Origin: an uncultured Burkholderiales bacterium
GTDB lineage: Bacteria; Pseudomonadota; Gammaproteobacteria; Burkholderiales; Burkholderiaceae_C
DNA length: 10,150 nt
Assembly: GCA_903856875.1 (NCBI GenBank)
Contig: CAIODE010000576.1
Location: 1-10,150 of the forward strand
Reading direction: 5' to 3'
Part shown: in pieces, positions 1 through 7,692 of the stretch
How the letters are laid out: every line of letters starts with the position of its first letter
Numbering within the stretch: position 1 is the stretch's first letter
Made by a program: the position numbers and the translations under genes
Notes under the pieces: generated by a model
Database searches by the model: none
What the model was told of the DNA's origin: nothing
Seen by the model: only the letters and a program-made list of their open reading frames with translations

Positions 1-885
1 ACAGCCAACAGAATTCAATGGGTGGCTGGCATCATCAATGGCACGACCAATTTCATTCTTTCCGAAATGCGCGAAAAAGGTTTGGACTTTGATGTGGTCC
101 TTAAAGAGGCGCAGCGATTGGGTTATGCCGAGACCGACCCGACCTTCGACATTGAAGGTGTGGACGCTGCTCACAAAGTCACCCTCATGAGTGCATTGGC
201 CTTTGGCATTCCTGTGCAGTTTGATCAAGCTTACATCGAAGGCATTACCAAGCTGGGAGCCGCCGACATTAAATACGCCGAGCAGTTGGGCTATCGCATC
301 AAGTTGTTGGGTATCACCAAGCGCACCGAAGCAGGCATTGAGTTGCGCGTTCACCCAAGCTTGGTGCCGACACAACGCCTCATTGCCAACGTAGAAGGCG
401 CTATGAATGCCGTGATGGTGCAAGGCGATGCGGTGGGCACCACGCTCTATTACGGCAAAGGCGCCGGCTCTGAACCCACAGCCAGTGCGGTCATTGCCGA
501 CTTGGTCGACATCACGCGATTGCACACGGCCGATCCATTGAACCGGGTGCCGCATTTGGCCTTCCAACCCAATGCCATGAGCAACTTGAAAATTTTACCC
601 ATGTCAGATGTGATCACCAGTTATTACTTGCGCTTGCGTGTGGCGGACGAAGCAGGTGTGCTGGCCAAGCTGACGAGTCTGTTGGCCGACGCCAACATCA
701 GCATCGATGCCGTGCTTCAGCGTGAGGCAGACCAAGTGAGTCAAGCGGGAGAAAATCAAACCGATGTGATCATCCTGACGCACGACACCGTTGAAGGCAA
801 GATGAACGAAGTGTTGGTGCAAATGCAAGCATTGCCAACCGTGATGGCACCCATTACAAAAATTCGCAAGGAAGAATTGAACTGA
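1..885 (+). CDS. hom: Homoserine dehydrogenase, 3' part (5' end outside window)
   Basis: NADPH-dependent reduction of aspartate semialdehyde to homoserine in the cytoplasm, the branch point to threonine and methionine. The reading frame is open from base 1 (T-A-N-R-I-Q-W before the first possible GTG at 22), so the gene enters from outside the window and the GTG is not its start. The 294 residues seen hold the family signature GIINGTTNFIL (about 28-60) and the substrate/catalytic segment AETDPTFDIEGVDAAHKV, whose Asp (codon 163) and Lys (codon 175) match the catalytic Asp/Lys pair of homoserine dehydrogenases. A C-terminal ACT domain starts near base 622 (YYLRLRVADEAGVLAKL), which in this family usually senses threonine. 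Family members of this type have about 430-440 residues, so roughly 145 N-terminal residues (the NAD(P)-binding fold) are missing. There is no aspartokinase fusion at the visible end. The stop overlaps the thrC start by one base. Confidence 0.97.
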   Translation, partial: TANRIQWVAGIINGTTNFILSEMREKGLDFDVVLKEAQRLGYAETDPTFDIEGVDAAHKVTLMSALAFGIPVQFDQAYIEGITKLGAADIKYAEQLGYRIKLLGITKRTEAGIELRVHPSLVPTQRLIANVEGAMNAVMVQGDAVGTTLYYGKGAGSEPTASAVIADLVDITRLHTADPLNRVPHLAFQPNAMSNLKILPMSDVITSYYLRLRVADEAGVLAKLTSLLADANISIDAVLQREADQVSQAGENQTDVIILTHDTVEGKMNEVLVQMQALPTVMAPITKIRKEELN

Positions 886-2330
886 TGCGTTATTTGTCAA
901 CCCGCGGTCATGCAGACCAGAAAAGGTTTTGTGAAATTTTGCTAGAAGGTTTGGCCCCTGATGGCGGCTTGTACCTGCCTGAGGCTTACCCGCAAATATC
1001 GGCAGCAGAGTTGGCTCGTTTGCGTCAGGTGTTCAAATCAAATGGCTATGCCGCACTGGCCTTCGAAGTCTTGTCTTTGTACATCGATGACATTCCTGCC
1101 AAAGACTTGCGCGCCTTGTGCGAAAAAACGTACACCGAAGCCAGTTTTGGTACACCTGAAATTGTTCCCATCAAAGCGCTCAAAACCAAAGCCGCACTTG
1201 GCGCAGTTGTCTATTTAGAGGCCCTTTCCAACGGCCCCACATTGGCCTTCAAAGACATGGCCATGCAGTTGCTTGGCAACTTGTTTGAGTACGAACTCAC
1301 TCGGCGCAATGCTGAACTCAATATCTTTGGCGCAACATCGGGTGACACTGGCAGTGCCGCCGAGTACGCCATGCGCGGCAAGAAAGGGGTGCGTGTCTTC
1401 ATGACCAGCCCAGAAGGTCGAATGAGCCCTTTTCAGCAAGCGCAGATGTTCAGCTTGCTCGATGCCAACATTCACAACATTGCCATACAAGGCGTGTTTG
1501 ATGATTGTCAAGACATTGTCAAGGCCGTGAGCAACGATTTGGCGTTTAAGCGCAAGTACAAAATTGGCACGGTCAACTCCATCAACTGGGCGCGTTTGTT
1601 GGCACAGGTTGTGTATTATTTTGCGGGCTATTTTCAAGCCACGCAAAATGACTCTCAAAAAGTCAGCTTCAGTGTGCCAAGTGGCAACTTCGGCAATGTG
1701 TGCGCCGGCCATGTGGCCCGCATGATGGGCTTGCCCATTGAACATCTCATTGTGGCCACCAATGAAAACGATGTGCTTGATGAGTTCTTTAGAACAGGTG
1801 TTTACCGTGTACGCGGTTCTGCAGATACCCATGAGACATCCAGCCCTTCAATGGACATCTCTAAGGCCAGTAACTTTGAACGCTTTGTGTTTGACTTGCT
1901 CAATCGCGATGCAGCACGCGTCAAACATCTTTTCCACGATCAATTGAACCAAACAGGTCAATTTGATTTAGGGCAAGACCCGCTGTTTGTTGAAGCCAAA
2001 ACCAAGTTTGGTTTTCTGAGTGGCAAGAGCACCCATGCTGATCGACTGCAAACCATTCAAACTATTTATGCTGACAATCACATCATGGTTGACACGCACA
2101 CAGCTGACGGTTTGAAGGTCGCCGTGCCTTTGGCAAAACCCGGTGTTCCCATGGTGGTGCTAGAAACAGCTTTGCCCATCAAGTTTGCCGCCACTTTGGT
2201 TGAAGCCTTAGGCCGTGAACCCGATCGGCCGGCAAAATTTGAAGGCATTGAAGCCTTGCCTAAGCGCGTGCTGGTCATGCCCAAATCGGTTGATGCCGTT
2301 AAAGCCTATATTGCGAAACATTGCGACTGA
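885..2330 (+). CDS. thrC: Threonine synthase
   Basis: Pyridoxal-phosphate enzyme that converts O-phosphohomoserine to threonine, the last step of the pathway. The protein has 481 residues, full length for the longer (yeast/E. coli-like) threonine synthase class. It starts MRYLSTRG, the usual N-terminus, with the PDGGLYLPE motif at 25-33. GPTLAFKD at 117-124 places the PLP Schiff-base lysine at K123. SGDTGSAA (152-159) and SGNFGN (266-271) are the phosphate and cofactor loops. The ATG at 885 overlaps the hom TGA (TGATG) and follows an AAGGAAG ribosome-binding site at 868-874, ten bases upstream, so translation is probably coupled to hom. Homoserine kinase (thrB), which makes the substrate, is not between hom and thrC and must lie elsewhere; this is common in betaproteobacteria. 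No defect is seen. Confidence 0.97.
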   Translation: MRYLSTRGHADQKRFCEILLEGLAPDGGLYLPEAYPQISAAELARLRQVFKSNGYAALAFEVLSLYIDDIPAKDLRALCEKTYTEASFGTPEIVPIKALKTKAALGAVVYLEALSNGPTLAFKDMAMQLLGNLFEYELTRRNAELNIFGATSGDTGSAAEYAMRGKKGVRVFMTSPEGRMSPFQQAQMFSLLDANIHNIAIQGVFDDCQDIVKAVSNDLAFKRKYKIGTVNSINWARLLAQVVYYFAGYFQATQNDSQKVSFSVPSGNFGNVCAGHVARMMGLPIEHLIVATNENDVLDEFFRTGVYRVRGSADTHETSSPSMDISKASNFERFVFDLLNRDAARVKHLFHDQLNQTGQFDLGQDPLFVEAKTKFGFLSGKSTHADRLQTIQTIYADNHIMVDTHTADGLKVAVPLAKPGVPMVVLETALPIKFAATLVEALGREPDRPAKFEGIEALPKRVLVMPKSVDAVKAYIAKHCD

Positions 2331-2334
2331 ACGT

Positions 2335-3615
2335 ATGACCGACAACAAGGCCCCCAAGCGTCCTCCCTTAATGTCTTTGGACGAAGCTTTGAGCTTGGTC
2401 CTGAAAGAGGTGTCCGTCTTGGCTCAAACCGAATGGGTCAACACAATTGAGGCGGACGGCCGTGTGTTGTCACATGACTTGGTGTCTGGCTTGCAAGTAC
2501 CACCGCAAGACAATTCCTCAATGGATGGCTACGCTCTGCGAGTTGAAGATGTCGTGCATTCGGGCGCAAGCTTAAAAGTCACGCAGCGTATTCCTGCGGG
2601 TCAGCACGGCCATGCTTTGAGCCCGGGTGAAGCAGCTCGCATTTTCACAGGTGCACCCATTCCACCGGGTGCCAATGCGGTGGTCATGCAAGAGGATACG
2701 CAAGTTGCCTCTCCTGACAGCACCCAAGCAGGTGTTCCAGAAATTGTGGTCAATTCAGTGCCGGGATTGGGGCAATGGATTCGCCGAAGTGGTGAAGATG
2801 TCACCCAAGGTGCTGTGGTTCTACCGAAAGGCACGCGACTTGATCCTGCTGGTTTGGGTTTGGCTGCCAGCATTGGTTTAGCTCGGCTTGAAGTTGCGAG
2901 AAAACCGCGAGTGGCTTTATTTTCTACGGGCGACGAACTGGTCATGCCCGGCGATGTTTCACCCGAAAACATGCGGCCAGGCGCTATTTACAATTCCAAT
3001 CGATTTTTCCTGCGTGCTTTGCTTGTTAGGCTAGGTTGTGAAGTGACAGATTTAGGCATCGTGCCCGACAAATTTGAGGCAACTTTGTCTGTCTTGCGAG
3101 ATGCGGCTTCGCACCACGATTTGGTATTGACCAGCGGCGGGGTTTCTGTCGGTGAAGAGGACCATGTCAAGCCGGCTGTCGAAGCATTGGGCGGCTTGAA
3201 TTTGTGGCAAATTTCAATGAAGCCTGGTAAGCCTTTTGCGTTTGGTTTTCTAAAATCAACGGCTTCTGATCATTCAGCCTTCTTCATGGGATTGCCCGGC
3301 AACCCTGTCTCAAGTTTTGTCACTTTTCAACTTTTGGTCAGGCCGTTTCTTTTGGCCCTTCAAGGTGTTCGCAAAGTTCAAGCTGAACCTCTTCAGTTGA
3401 AGGCTAACTTTGAAATGCCCAAGCCCGACAAGCGCAGAGAGTTTTTGCGAGTCAAGCGAAATTCGCAGGGTGGCTTAGACCTTTTTCCCAATCAAAGCTC
3501 AGGTGTTTTAACCTCGGTGGTGTGGGGCGATGGGGTGGTTGACAACCCAGGTTCCAACGCCATTCAATCTGGTGACTTGGTTCATTTTTATCCTTTCTCT
3601 GAGTGGCTTCAATGA
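2335..3615 (+). CDS. moeA: Molybdopterin molybdenumtransferase MoeA
   Basis: MoeA inserts molybdate into adenylylated molybdopterin, the last step of basic molybdenum cofactor synthesis. The start chosen is the ATG at 2335, four bases after the thrC stop, giving 426 residues, normal for the family. The same frame is open back into thrC, but an earlier start would overlap thrC by over 100 bases. An N-terminal MoeA domain carries DNSSMDGYALR (59-69) and RIFTGAPIPPGANAVVMQED (102-121). The MoCF-binding domain has STGDELV (197-203), SGGVSVGEEDHV (267-278), MKPGKP (295-300) and GLPGNP (319-324), the conserved molybdopterin and catalytic loops. A C-terminal MoeA domain runs from about 345 to 426. 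No Shine-Dalgarno sequence is visible before the ATG, so translation probably depends on ribosomes finishing thrC. Another paralogue may exist elsewhere. The stop overlaps the moaD start by four bases (ATGA). Confidence 0.95.
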   Translation: MTDNKAPKRPPLMSLDEALSLVLKEVSVLAQTEWVNTIEADGRVLSHDLVSGLQVPPQDNSSMDGYALRVEDVVHSGASLKVTQRIPAGQHGHALSPGEAARIFTGAPIPPGANAVVMQEDTQVASPDSTQAGVPEIVVNSVPGLGQWIRRSGEDVTQGAVVLPKGTRLDPAGLGLAASIGLARLEVARKPRVALFSTGDELVMPGDVSPENMRPGAIYNSNRFFLRALLVRLGCEVTDLGIVPDKFEATLSVLRDAASHHDLVLTSGGVSVGEEDHVKPAVEALGGLNLWQISMKPGKPFAFGFLKSTASDHSAFFMGLPGNPVSSFVTFQLLVRPFLLALQGVRKVQAEPLQLKANFEMPKPDKRREFLRVKRNSQGGLDLFPNQSSGVLTSVVWGDGVVDNPGSNAIQSGDLVHFYPFSEWLQ

Positions 3616-3860
3616 AGATCACTTTGCGTTTCTTTGCATCATTGCGCGAGGCCATTGGCAATTCGCAAGAAGAACTCCACACCACAGCAATCAATGCGGG
3701 CCAAGTGCGCGATGAGTTGCTTAATCGAGGTGGTGCCTACGCTTGTTTGGGTCGTGAGCGTTCTGTTCGCTTGGCCTTGAATCAGGTCATGGTCAATGAA
3801 GATGCGCTGCTACAAGAAAACGCCGAGTTGGCATTTTTTCCACCTGTCACCGGAGGATGA
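3612..3860 (+). CDS. moaD: Molybdopterin synthase small (sulfur carrier) subunit
   Basis: Ubiquitin-fold sulfur carrier. As a C-terminal thiocarboxylate it donates sulfur to precursor Z (cPMP) in the MoaD-MoaE complex to make molybdopterin. The protein has 82 residues, starts MKITLRFFASLREAIG as is typical of MoaD, and ends FFPPVTGG; the terminal Gly-Gly is the adenylation and thiocarboxylation site used by MoeB-type enzymes (none in this window). The ATG at 3612 forms an ATGA overlap with the moeA stop. A GTG nine bases earlier in frame is possible, but the overlap start fits better. Only a weak GAGTGG at 3601-3606 could serve as ribosome-binding site, so coupling to moeA is likely. The codons of the final Gly-Gly also form the moaE ribosome-binding site. 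Confidence 0.95.
   Translation: MKITLRFFASLREAIGNSQEELHTTAINAGQVRDELLNRGGAYACLGRERSVRLALNQVMVNEDALLQENAELAFFPPVTGG
3852..3857 (+). promoter_or_regulatory. moaE ribosome-binding site inside the moaD Gly-Gly codons
   Basis: GGAGGA is a near-perfect Shine-Dalgarno sequence lying 6 bases before the moaE GTG (7 if only GGAGG is counted). It consists exactly of the two glycine codons that end moaD. It supports the GTG at 3864 as the moaE start; the nearby ATG at 3868 is out of frame. Confidence 0.85.
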
Positions 3861-3863
3861 AGC

Positions 3864-4355
3864 GTGAATGCACGCGTTGCCATTCAAACCGAAGACTTCA
3901 ATGTGTCTCAAGTCTTAGACCAGCTTCGGGCAGGTGATTTAAGGGTGGGCGCCATCTGCAGTTTTGTGGGTACTGTGCGCGATACCCGCCTACTCTCGGG
4001 CAATGCCGCAGAACAAATTGTCTCAATGGCGCTAGAGCATTATCCTGGCATGACCGAATCGGCCATTGAGGCCATGATTGATGAAGCGCATCAACGTTTT
4101 GACTTCTACCAAGCGCATGTCATACACCGCGTGGGTGAGTTAAAACCTGCTGATCAAATTGTCTTGGTTGCGGTGTCTTCTGCGCACCGCGGCGAGAGCT
4201 TCAAGGCTTGTGAATTTCTCATGGATTACCTGAAAACGCAGGCGCCGTTTTGGAAAAAAGAAGTCACGCCTGAGGGCGCGAAGTGGGTCGATGCAAGAGT
4301 GAGTGATGACGCTGCACTGGCACGTTGGGGCATTCAATCGCGCAATGTCGACTGA
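3864..4355 (+). CDS. moaE: Molybdopterin synthase catalytic subunit
   Basis: Large subunit of molybdopterin synthase. It binds cPMP and takes two sulfurs from MoaD thiocarboxylate to form the dithiolene. The protein has 163 residues, slightly longer than E. coli MoaE (about 150). Conserved blocks are GAICSFVGTVRD (29-40), LEHYPGM (57-63), IHRVGEL (87-93), VSSAHRGESFKACEFLMD (104-121) and KTQAPFWKKE (124-133). K124 and K131 align by spacing with the two active-site lysines known in E. coli MoaE (K119 and K126). Translation starts at GTG 3864 behind GGAGGA. It is the last gene of the hom-thrC-moeA-moaD-moaE run. Only 14 bases separate it from the end of the convergent gene, and I see no convincing terminator hairpin with a T tract there. 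Confidence 0.96.
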   Translation: MNARVAIQTEDFNVSQVLDQLRAGDLRVGAICSFVGTVRDTRLLSGNAAEQIVSMALEHYPGMTESAIEAMIDEAHQRFDFYQAHVIHRVGELKPADQIVLVAVSSAHRGESFKACEFLMDYLKTQAPFWKKEVTPEGAKWVDARVSDDAALARWGIQSRNVD

Positions 4356-4369
4356 ATTTTGACTTTGCG

Positions 4370-4921
4370 TCAGTGTCTGTAGCTTGGGCGCTCTGACAGA
4401 GCTGATTCAACGTGTTCTGAGCGTTGCGAGAAGTCGGGTTGCTGCCACTGTGCTTTCTTGAGGGATTGCTCAATCAGATGCAACAGGCCATGCAAAAGAG
4501 CTGCTTGCAAATTGAATTCACACGATGCACCACTGGCGCTGTCGCCGCTTTTATCTTGGAACAACAAATTCAGGCCGCCGCTGTTGTGCAGATTGAGCTG
4601 TACATCGGTGACCAACATGGGTGTTTCGCCAAGCGGCAAGTTGAGGTTTTCTGAAACGAAGGGGGTCGAGAAGTCGGCTTTCGCCAGAAAATTTTCGCGC
4701 TTCAATTCAGCCAGCATTTGTTGTGCGGTGGTGTCTGTGGCCATGACTTGAGGGTCGCGGGCTTCTAATTGAACCACCGAGGCTTGCAGATGCGGTAACA
4801 AACGAAGCGTCATGGCCCGCGTCAGCCACAGCCTGAATTCTTGGTTGTCTTGGTTGCTGACCCTGAGTGCCAAGCGATCTTGGCGTTCATCGTATTGGAC
4901 CGACATCTGGTGAATGTTCAT
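4370..4921 (-). CDS. Conserved-looking hypothetical protein, 183 residues
   Basis: I do not recognise a named family. The protein starts MNIHQMSVQYDERQDRLALRV and has a strand-rich first 40 residues ending in EFRLWLTRAMTLRLLPHL (28-45). A middle part follows (about 64-130) with FVSENLNLPLGETPMLVTDV and a Gly-rich NSGGLNLLFQDKSGD, and then a helical end (LLHGLLHLIEQSLKKAQWQQ). It has no signal peptide, no membrane segment and a single Cys in GASCEFN, so it is probably a soluble cytoplasmic protein. Support for a real gene: it fills the whole space between moaE and clpB, its composition looks like protein, and no competing frame exists. An in-frame TAA nine bases upstream (4931-4933) leaves the ATG at 4921 as the longest start, although no ribosome-binding site is visible. 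It is convergent with moaE and divergent from clpB. I have the impression of similar proteins beside clpB in other Burkholderiales but cannot verify it here. Confidence 0.8.
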   Translation of the reverse strand: MNIHQMSVQYDERQDRLALRVSNQDNQEFRLWLTRAMTLRLLPHLQASVVQLEARDPQVMATDTTAQQMLAELKRENFLAKADFSTPFVSENLNLPLGETPMLVTDVQLNLHNSGGLNLLFQDKSGDSASGASCEFNLQAALLHGLLHLIEQSLKKAQWQQPDFSQRSEHVESALSERPSYRH

Positions 4922-4950
4922 GCGGCCATTTTAGAGCCATAGAGGGCTTG

Positions 4951-4970
4951 CCAGGCTCAATTGGAGCTGG
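4951..4970. repeat. Short inverted repeat just upstream of the clpB promoter
   Basis: CCA-G-GCTC, loop AATTG, GAGC-TGG: seven pairs with one bulged G. It ends two bases before the predicted -35 box of clpB and lies between the divergent starts at 4921 and 5023. It is not a CIRCE (HrcA) element. It may be an operator or chance. Confidence 0.3.
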
Positions 4971-4972
4971 CT

Positions 4973-5001
4973 CTTGAAAAATAGCCTGATCGGCCCAAAA
5001 T
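4973..5001 (+). promoter_or_regulatory. Candidate heat-shock (sigma-32/RpoH) promoter of clpB
   Basis: CTTGAAA at 4973-4979 is a full match to the RpoH -35 consensus. After 14 bases, CCCAAAAT at 4994-5001 matches the -10 consensus CCCCATnT at five of seven fixed positions. A transcript would begin near 5007-5009, just ahead of the AGGAG ribosome-binding site (5012-5016), giving a very short leader. clpB is a classical RpoH target in proteobacteria, which strengthens the call. Confidence 0.7.
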
Positions 5002-5022
5002 GATGGTCAATAGGAGTTTTCG

Positions 5023-7623
5023 ATGCGAATGGACAAACTAACCACGAAGTTTCAAGAAGCACTGGGCGACGCGCAAAGCTTGGCTTTGGCCAAAGACCAC
5101 GCTTACATCGACCCAGCGCACGTTTTGTTGGCCATGTTGCATCAGCAAGATGGCCCCAAGGCCTTGCTGCAGCGGGCTGGGGTCAATATGACAGCCCTGA
5201 TGTCAGCGGCCAGTGCCGCGGTTGAGCGCTTGCCACAGGTCACGGGCCAAGATCAAGTTCAGGTTGGGCCTGAGTTGGTCAAATTGCTGCAGGCCGCCGA
5301 AAAAGAATCCCTAAAAAGAGGCGATGCGTTTGTCGCCAGTGAACTCTTTCTATTGGCGCTGGCCGATGGCAAGTCTGAATTGACGCGCACGGTCAAGGCT
5401 GCCGGTTTGAGCCGTCAGAGTTTAGAAGCCGCAGTGAATGCCGTTCGAGGCGGCCAAAGTGTGAACAGTGCTGACGCAGAGGGTCAGCGCGAGTCCCTCA
5501 AAAAATACTGCATGGACTTAACGGAACGCGCTCGCATGGGCAAGCTCGATCCTGTGATTGGTCGTGATGATGAAATTCGTCGGGCCATTCAGGTTTTGCA
5601 GCGTCGAACCAAAAACAATCCTGTACTCATAGGCGAGCCAGGTGTTGGCAAGACCGCCATTGTGGAGGGCTTGGCCCAGCGCATTGTGTCGGGTGAGGTT
5701 CCCGATTCCTTGAAAGGCAAAAGGGTCTTGTCCTTGGACATGGCATCCTTGCTGGCAGGCGCTAAATTTCGAGGTGAATTTGAAGAGCGTCTGAAGTCAG
5801 TGCTCAATGAGTTGGCCAAAGATGAAGGCCAGACCATTGTTTTCATTGATGAATTGCACACCATGGTGGGTGCTGGCAAGACAGAAGGCGCAATGGACGC
5901 TGGCAACATGCTGAAACCCGCCTTGGCGCGCGGTGAATTGCATTGCGTGGGCGCAACCACCCTGGATGAATACCGCAAGTACATTGAAAAAGATGCCGCA
6001 CTTGAACGGCGCTTTCAAAAGATTTTAGTCGGTGAACCTACTGTAGAAGCCACTATTGCCATCTTGCGAGGACTGCAAGAAAAATATGAAATCCACCATG
6101 GCGTTGACATCACCGATCCCGCCATTGTGGCCGCTGCCGAACTCAGCCATCGTTACATCACGGATCGTTTTTTACCCGACAAAGCCATCGACTTGATTGA
6201 TGAGGCGGCCTCCAAAATCAAAATTGAAATTGATTCAAAGCCCGAAGTGATTGACAAGCTGGACAGGCGCTTGATTCAACTTCAAATTGAACGCGAAGCC
6301 GTTAAAAAAGAAACCGACGAAGCCTCGCAAAAACGTTTGGGTTTAATCGAAGAGGAAATCGTGAGCTTGAAAAAAGAAGCCGCCGATTTGGAAGAAATTT
6401 GGAAGACAGAGAAGGCTCAGGCGCAGGGCAGTCAAAACGTTCGCGAGAAAATTGACCAACTGCGCCAGCAAATTGAAGAGCTCACGCGCAAAGGCGATTT
6501 CAACAAAGTGGCCGAGCTGCAATACGGTAAGTTGCCAGAGCTAGAAAAGCTTCTGAAAGAAACGCAAGCCAATGAACTCAATCCTGCAGCAGGCGCTGCG
6601 CCTAGGCTGCTTCGCACCCAAGTAGGCGCCGAAGAAATTGCAGAAGTTGTCAGCCGTGCAACGGGCATTCCCGTGTCCAAAATGATGCAGGGTGAGCGTG
6701 AGAAATTGTTACAAATGGAAGTCAAGTTGCACGAGCGTGTGGTCGGGCAAGACGAAGCCATTGCGGCGGTGTCTCATGCCATTCGCCGTTCGCGCTCAGG
6801 CCTGTCAGATCCCCAAAGACCCACAGGCTCTTTTTTATTCCTAGGCCCCACAGGCGTTGGCAAAACGGAGTTGTGCAAAGCACTGGCGGGTTTCTTATTT
6901 GACAGTGAAGACCACCTCATTCGCATGGACATGAGCGAGTTCATGGAGAAGCATTCTGTGGCAAGGCTTATAGGTGCACCGCCTGGTTATGTGGGCTACG
7001 AAGAGGGCGGCTACTTGACCGAAGCGGTTCGTCGCAAGCCCTATTCTGTATTGCTGTTGGATGAGATTGAAAAGGCTCATCCCGATGTGTTCAATGTGCT
7101 GTTGCAAGTTCTAGACGATGGTCGCCTCACAGATGGCCAAGGCCGCACAGTCGACTTTAAAAACACCATCATTGTGATGACTTCTAACATTGGCTCACAC
7201 CTGATTCAGTCCATGGTGGGCGAGCCTAGGGAAGACATCAAAGACGCTGTTTGGGGCGAACTCAAAAATCATTTTCGACCTGAATTTTTAAACCGAATTG
7301 ATGAAACAGTCGTCTTTCACAGCTTGGATGCCAAGCACATTGAGTCGATTGCCAAAATTCAGCTGCACATATTGGAAGCCCGGTTGGCCAAGATGGATTT
7401 GCATTTGGAGGTTTCAACTGCTGCGGTTGCTGAATTGGCCAAAGTCGGATTCGATCCTGTGTTCGGTGCCCGCCCTCTTAAACGCGCCGTTCAGCAACGG
7501 ATTGAAAACCCCTTGTCCAAATTGCTTTTCGAAGGCAAGTTCTTGCCCAAGTCAGTCATTCCTGTCGATGTCGACCCCGTCAATGAGCCTGGCGTCTTTA
7601 AATTCGATCGGGTTGTGAATTAA
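5023..7623 (+). CDS. clpB: ATP-dependent chaperone/disaggregase ClpB
   Basis: Hexameric AAA+ unfoldase that, with DnaK/DnaJ/GrpE, pulls proteins out of aggregates after heat stress. The protein has 866 residues, full length for ClpB. The N-terminal Clp-N double repeat (about 1-145) starts [14 protein letters not shown], the usual ClpB start. NBD1 has Walker A GEPGVGKT (204-211, K210), Walker B TIVFIDE (271-277) and [20 protein letters not shown]. The coiled-coil M domain (about 407-525) separates ClpB from ClpA and ClpX and contacts DnaK. NBD2 has Walker A GPTGVGKT (608-615, K614), Walker B LLLDEIEK (677-684) and the sensor region [17 protein letters not shown] near the C-terminus. The ATG at 5023 follows AGGAG at 5012-5016 by six bases. 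The gene is probably driven by the heat-shock promoter just upstream and monocistronic, or weakly read through into the next gene 69 bases on. There is no ClpP-binding loop signature, as expected for ClpB. Confidence 0.98.
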   Translation: MRMDKLTTKFQEALGDAQSLALAKDHAYIDPAHVLLAMLHQQDGPKALLQRAGVNMTALMSAASAAVERLPQVTGQDQVQVGPELVKLLQAAEKESLKRGDAFVASELFLLALADGKSELTRTVKAAGLSRQSLEAAVNAVRGGQSVNSADAEGQRESLKKYCMDLTERARMGKLDPVIGRDDEIRRAIQVLQRRTKNNPVLIGEPGVGKTAIVEGLAQRIVSGEVPDSLKGKRVLSLDMASLLAGAKFRGEFEERLKSVLNELAKDEGQTIVFIDELHTMVGAGKTEGAMDAGNMLKPALARGELHCVGATTLDEYRKYIEKDAALERRFQKILVGEPTVEATIAILRGLQEKYEIHHGVDITDPAIVAAAELSHRYITDRFLPDKAIDLIDEAASKIKIEIDSKPEVIDKLDRRLIQLQIEREAVKKETDEASQKRLGLIEEEIVSLKKEAADLEEIWKTEKAQAQGSQNVREKIDQLRQQIEELTRKGDFNKVAELQYGKLPELEKLLKETQANELNPAAGAAPRLLRTQVGAEEIAEVVSRATGIPVSKMMQGEREKLLQMEVKLHERVVGQDEAIAAVSHAIRRSRSGLSDPQRPTGSFLFLGPTGVGKTELCKALAGFLFDSEDHLIRMDMSEFMEKHSVARLIGAPPGYVGYEEGGYLTEAVRRKPYSVLLLDEIEKAHPDVFNVLLQVLDDGRLTDGQGRTVDFKNTIIVMTSNIGSHLIQSMVGEPREDIKDAVWGELKNHFRPEFLNRIDETVVFHSLDAKHIESIAKIQLHILEARLAKMDLHLEVSTAAVAELAKVGFDPVFGARPLKRAVQQRIENPLSKLLFEGKFLPKSVIPVDVDPVNEPGVFKFDRVVN

Positions 7624-7641
7624 ACAATCAGCCAGAGGCAG

Positions 7642-7668
7642 TTGTCCCTCGCGCTTTGAAAGTATCAT
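7642..7668 (+). promoter_or_regulatory. Weak candidate promoter for the thiamine-diphosphate enzyme gene
   Basis: In the 69-base gap after clpB, TATCAT (7663-7668) matches five of six -10 bases and TTGTCC (7642-7647) four of six -35 bases, but the spacing is only 15. An AAGAGG ribosome-binding site (7683-7688) precedes the ATG at 7693 by four bases. No terminator is evident after clpB, so read-through is also possible. Confidence 0.3.
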
Positions 7669-7692
7669 GCGGCCATCACTACAAGAGGCCCT

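Noticed and set aside
1215..1832. 205-codon open frame on the - strand inside thrC
   Set aside because: It lies fully opposite the well-supported thrC coding sequence, resembles no family, and has no ribosome-binding site or composition of its own.
2215..2334. Earlier start of moeA inside thrC
   Set aside because: The added 40 residues are unlike MoeA and would overlap thrC by more than 100 bases; the ATG at 2335 fits family length.
4390..4402. Small palindrome GCTCTGACAGAGC near the moaE end as a terminator
   Set aside because: The stem is short, lies inside the convergent gene, and has no T tract on either strand.
4922..5022. CIRCE (HrcA) element before clpB
   Set aside because: No TTAGCACTC/GAGTGCTAA pair is present; the inverted repeat there is different.
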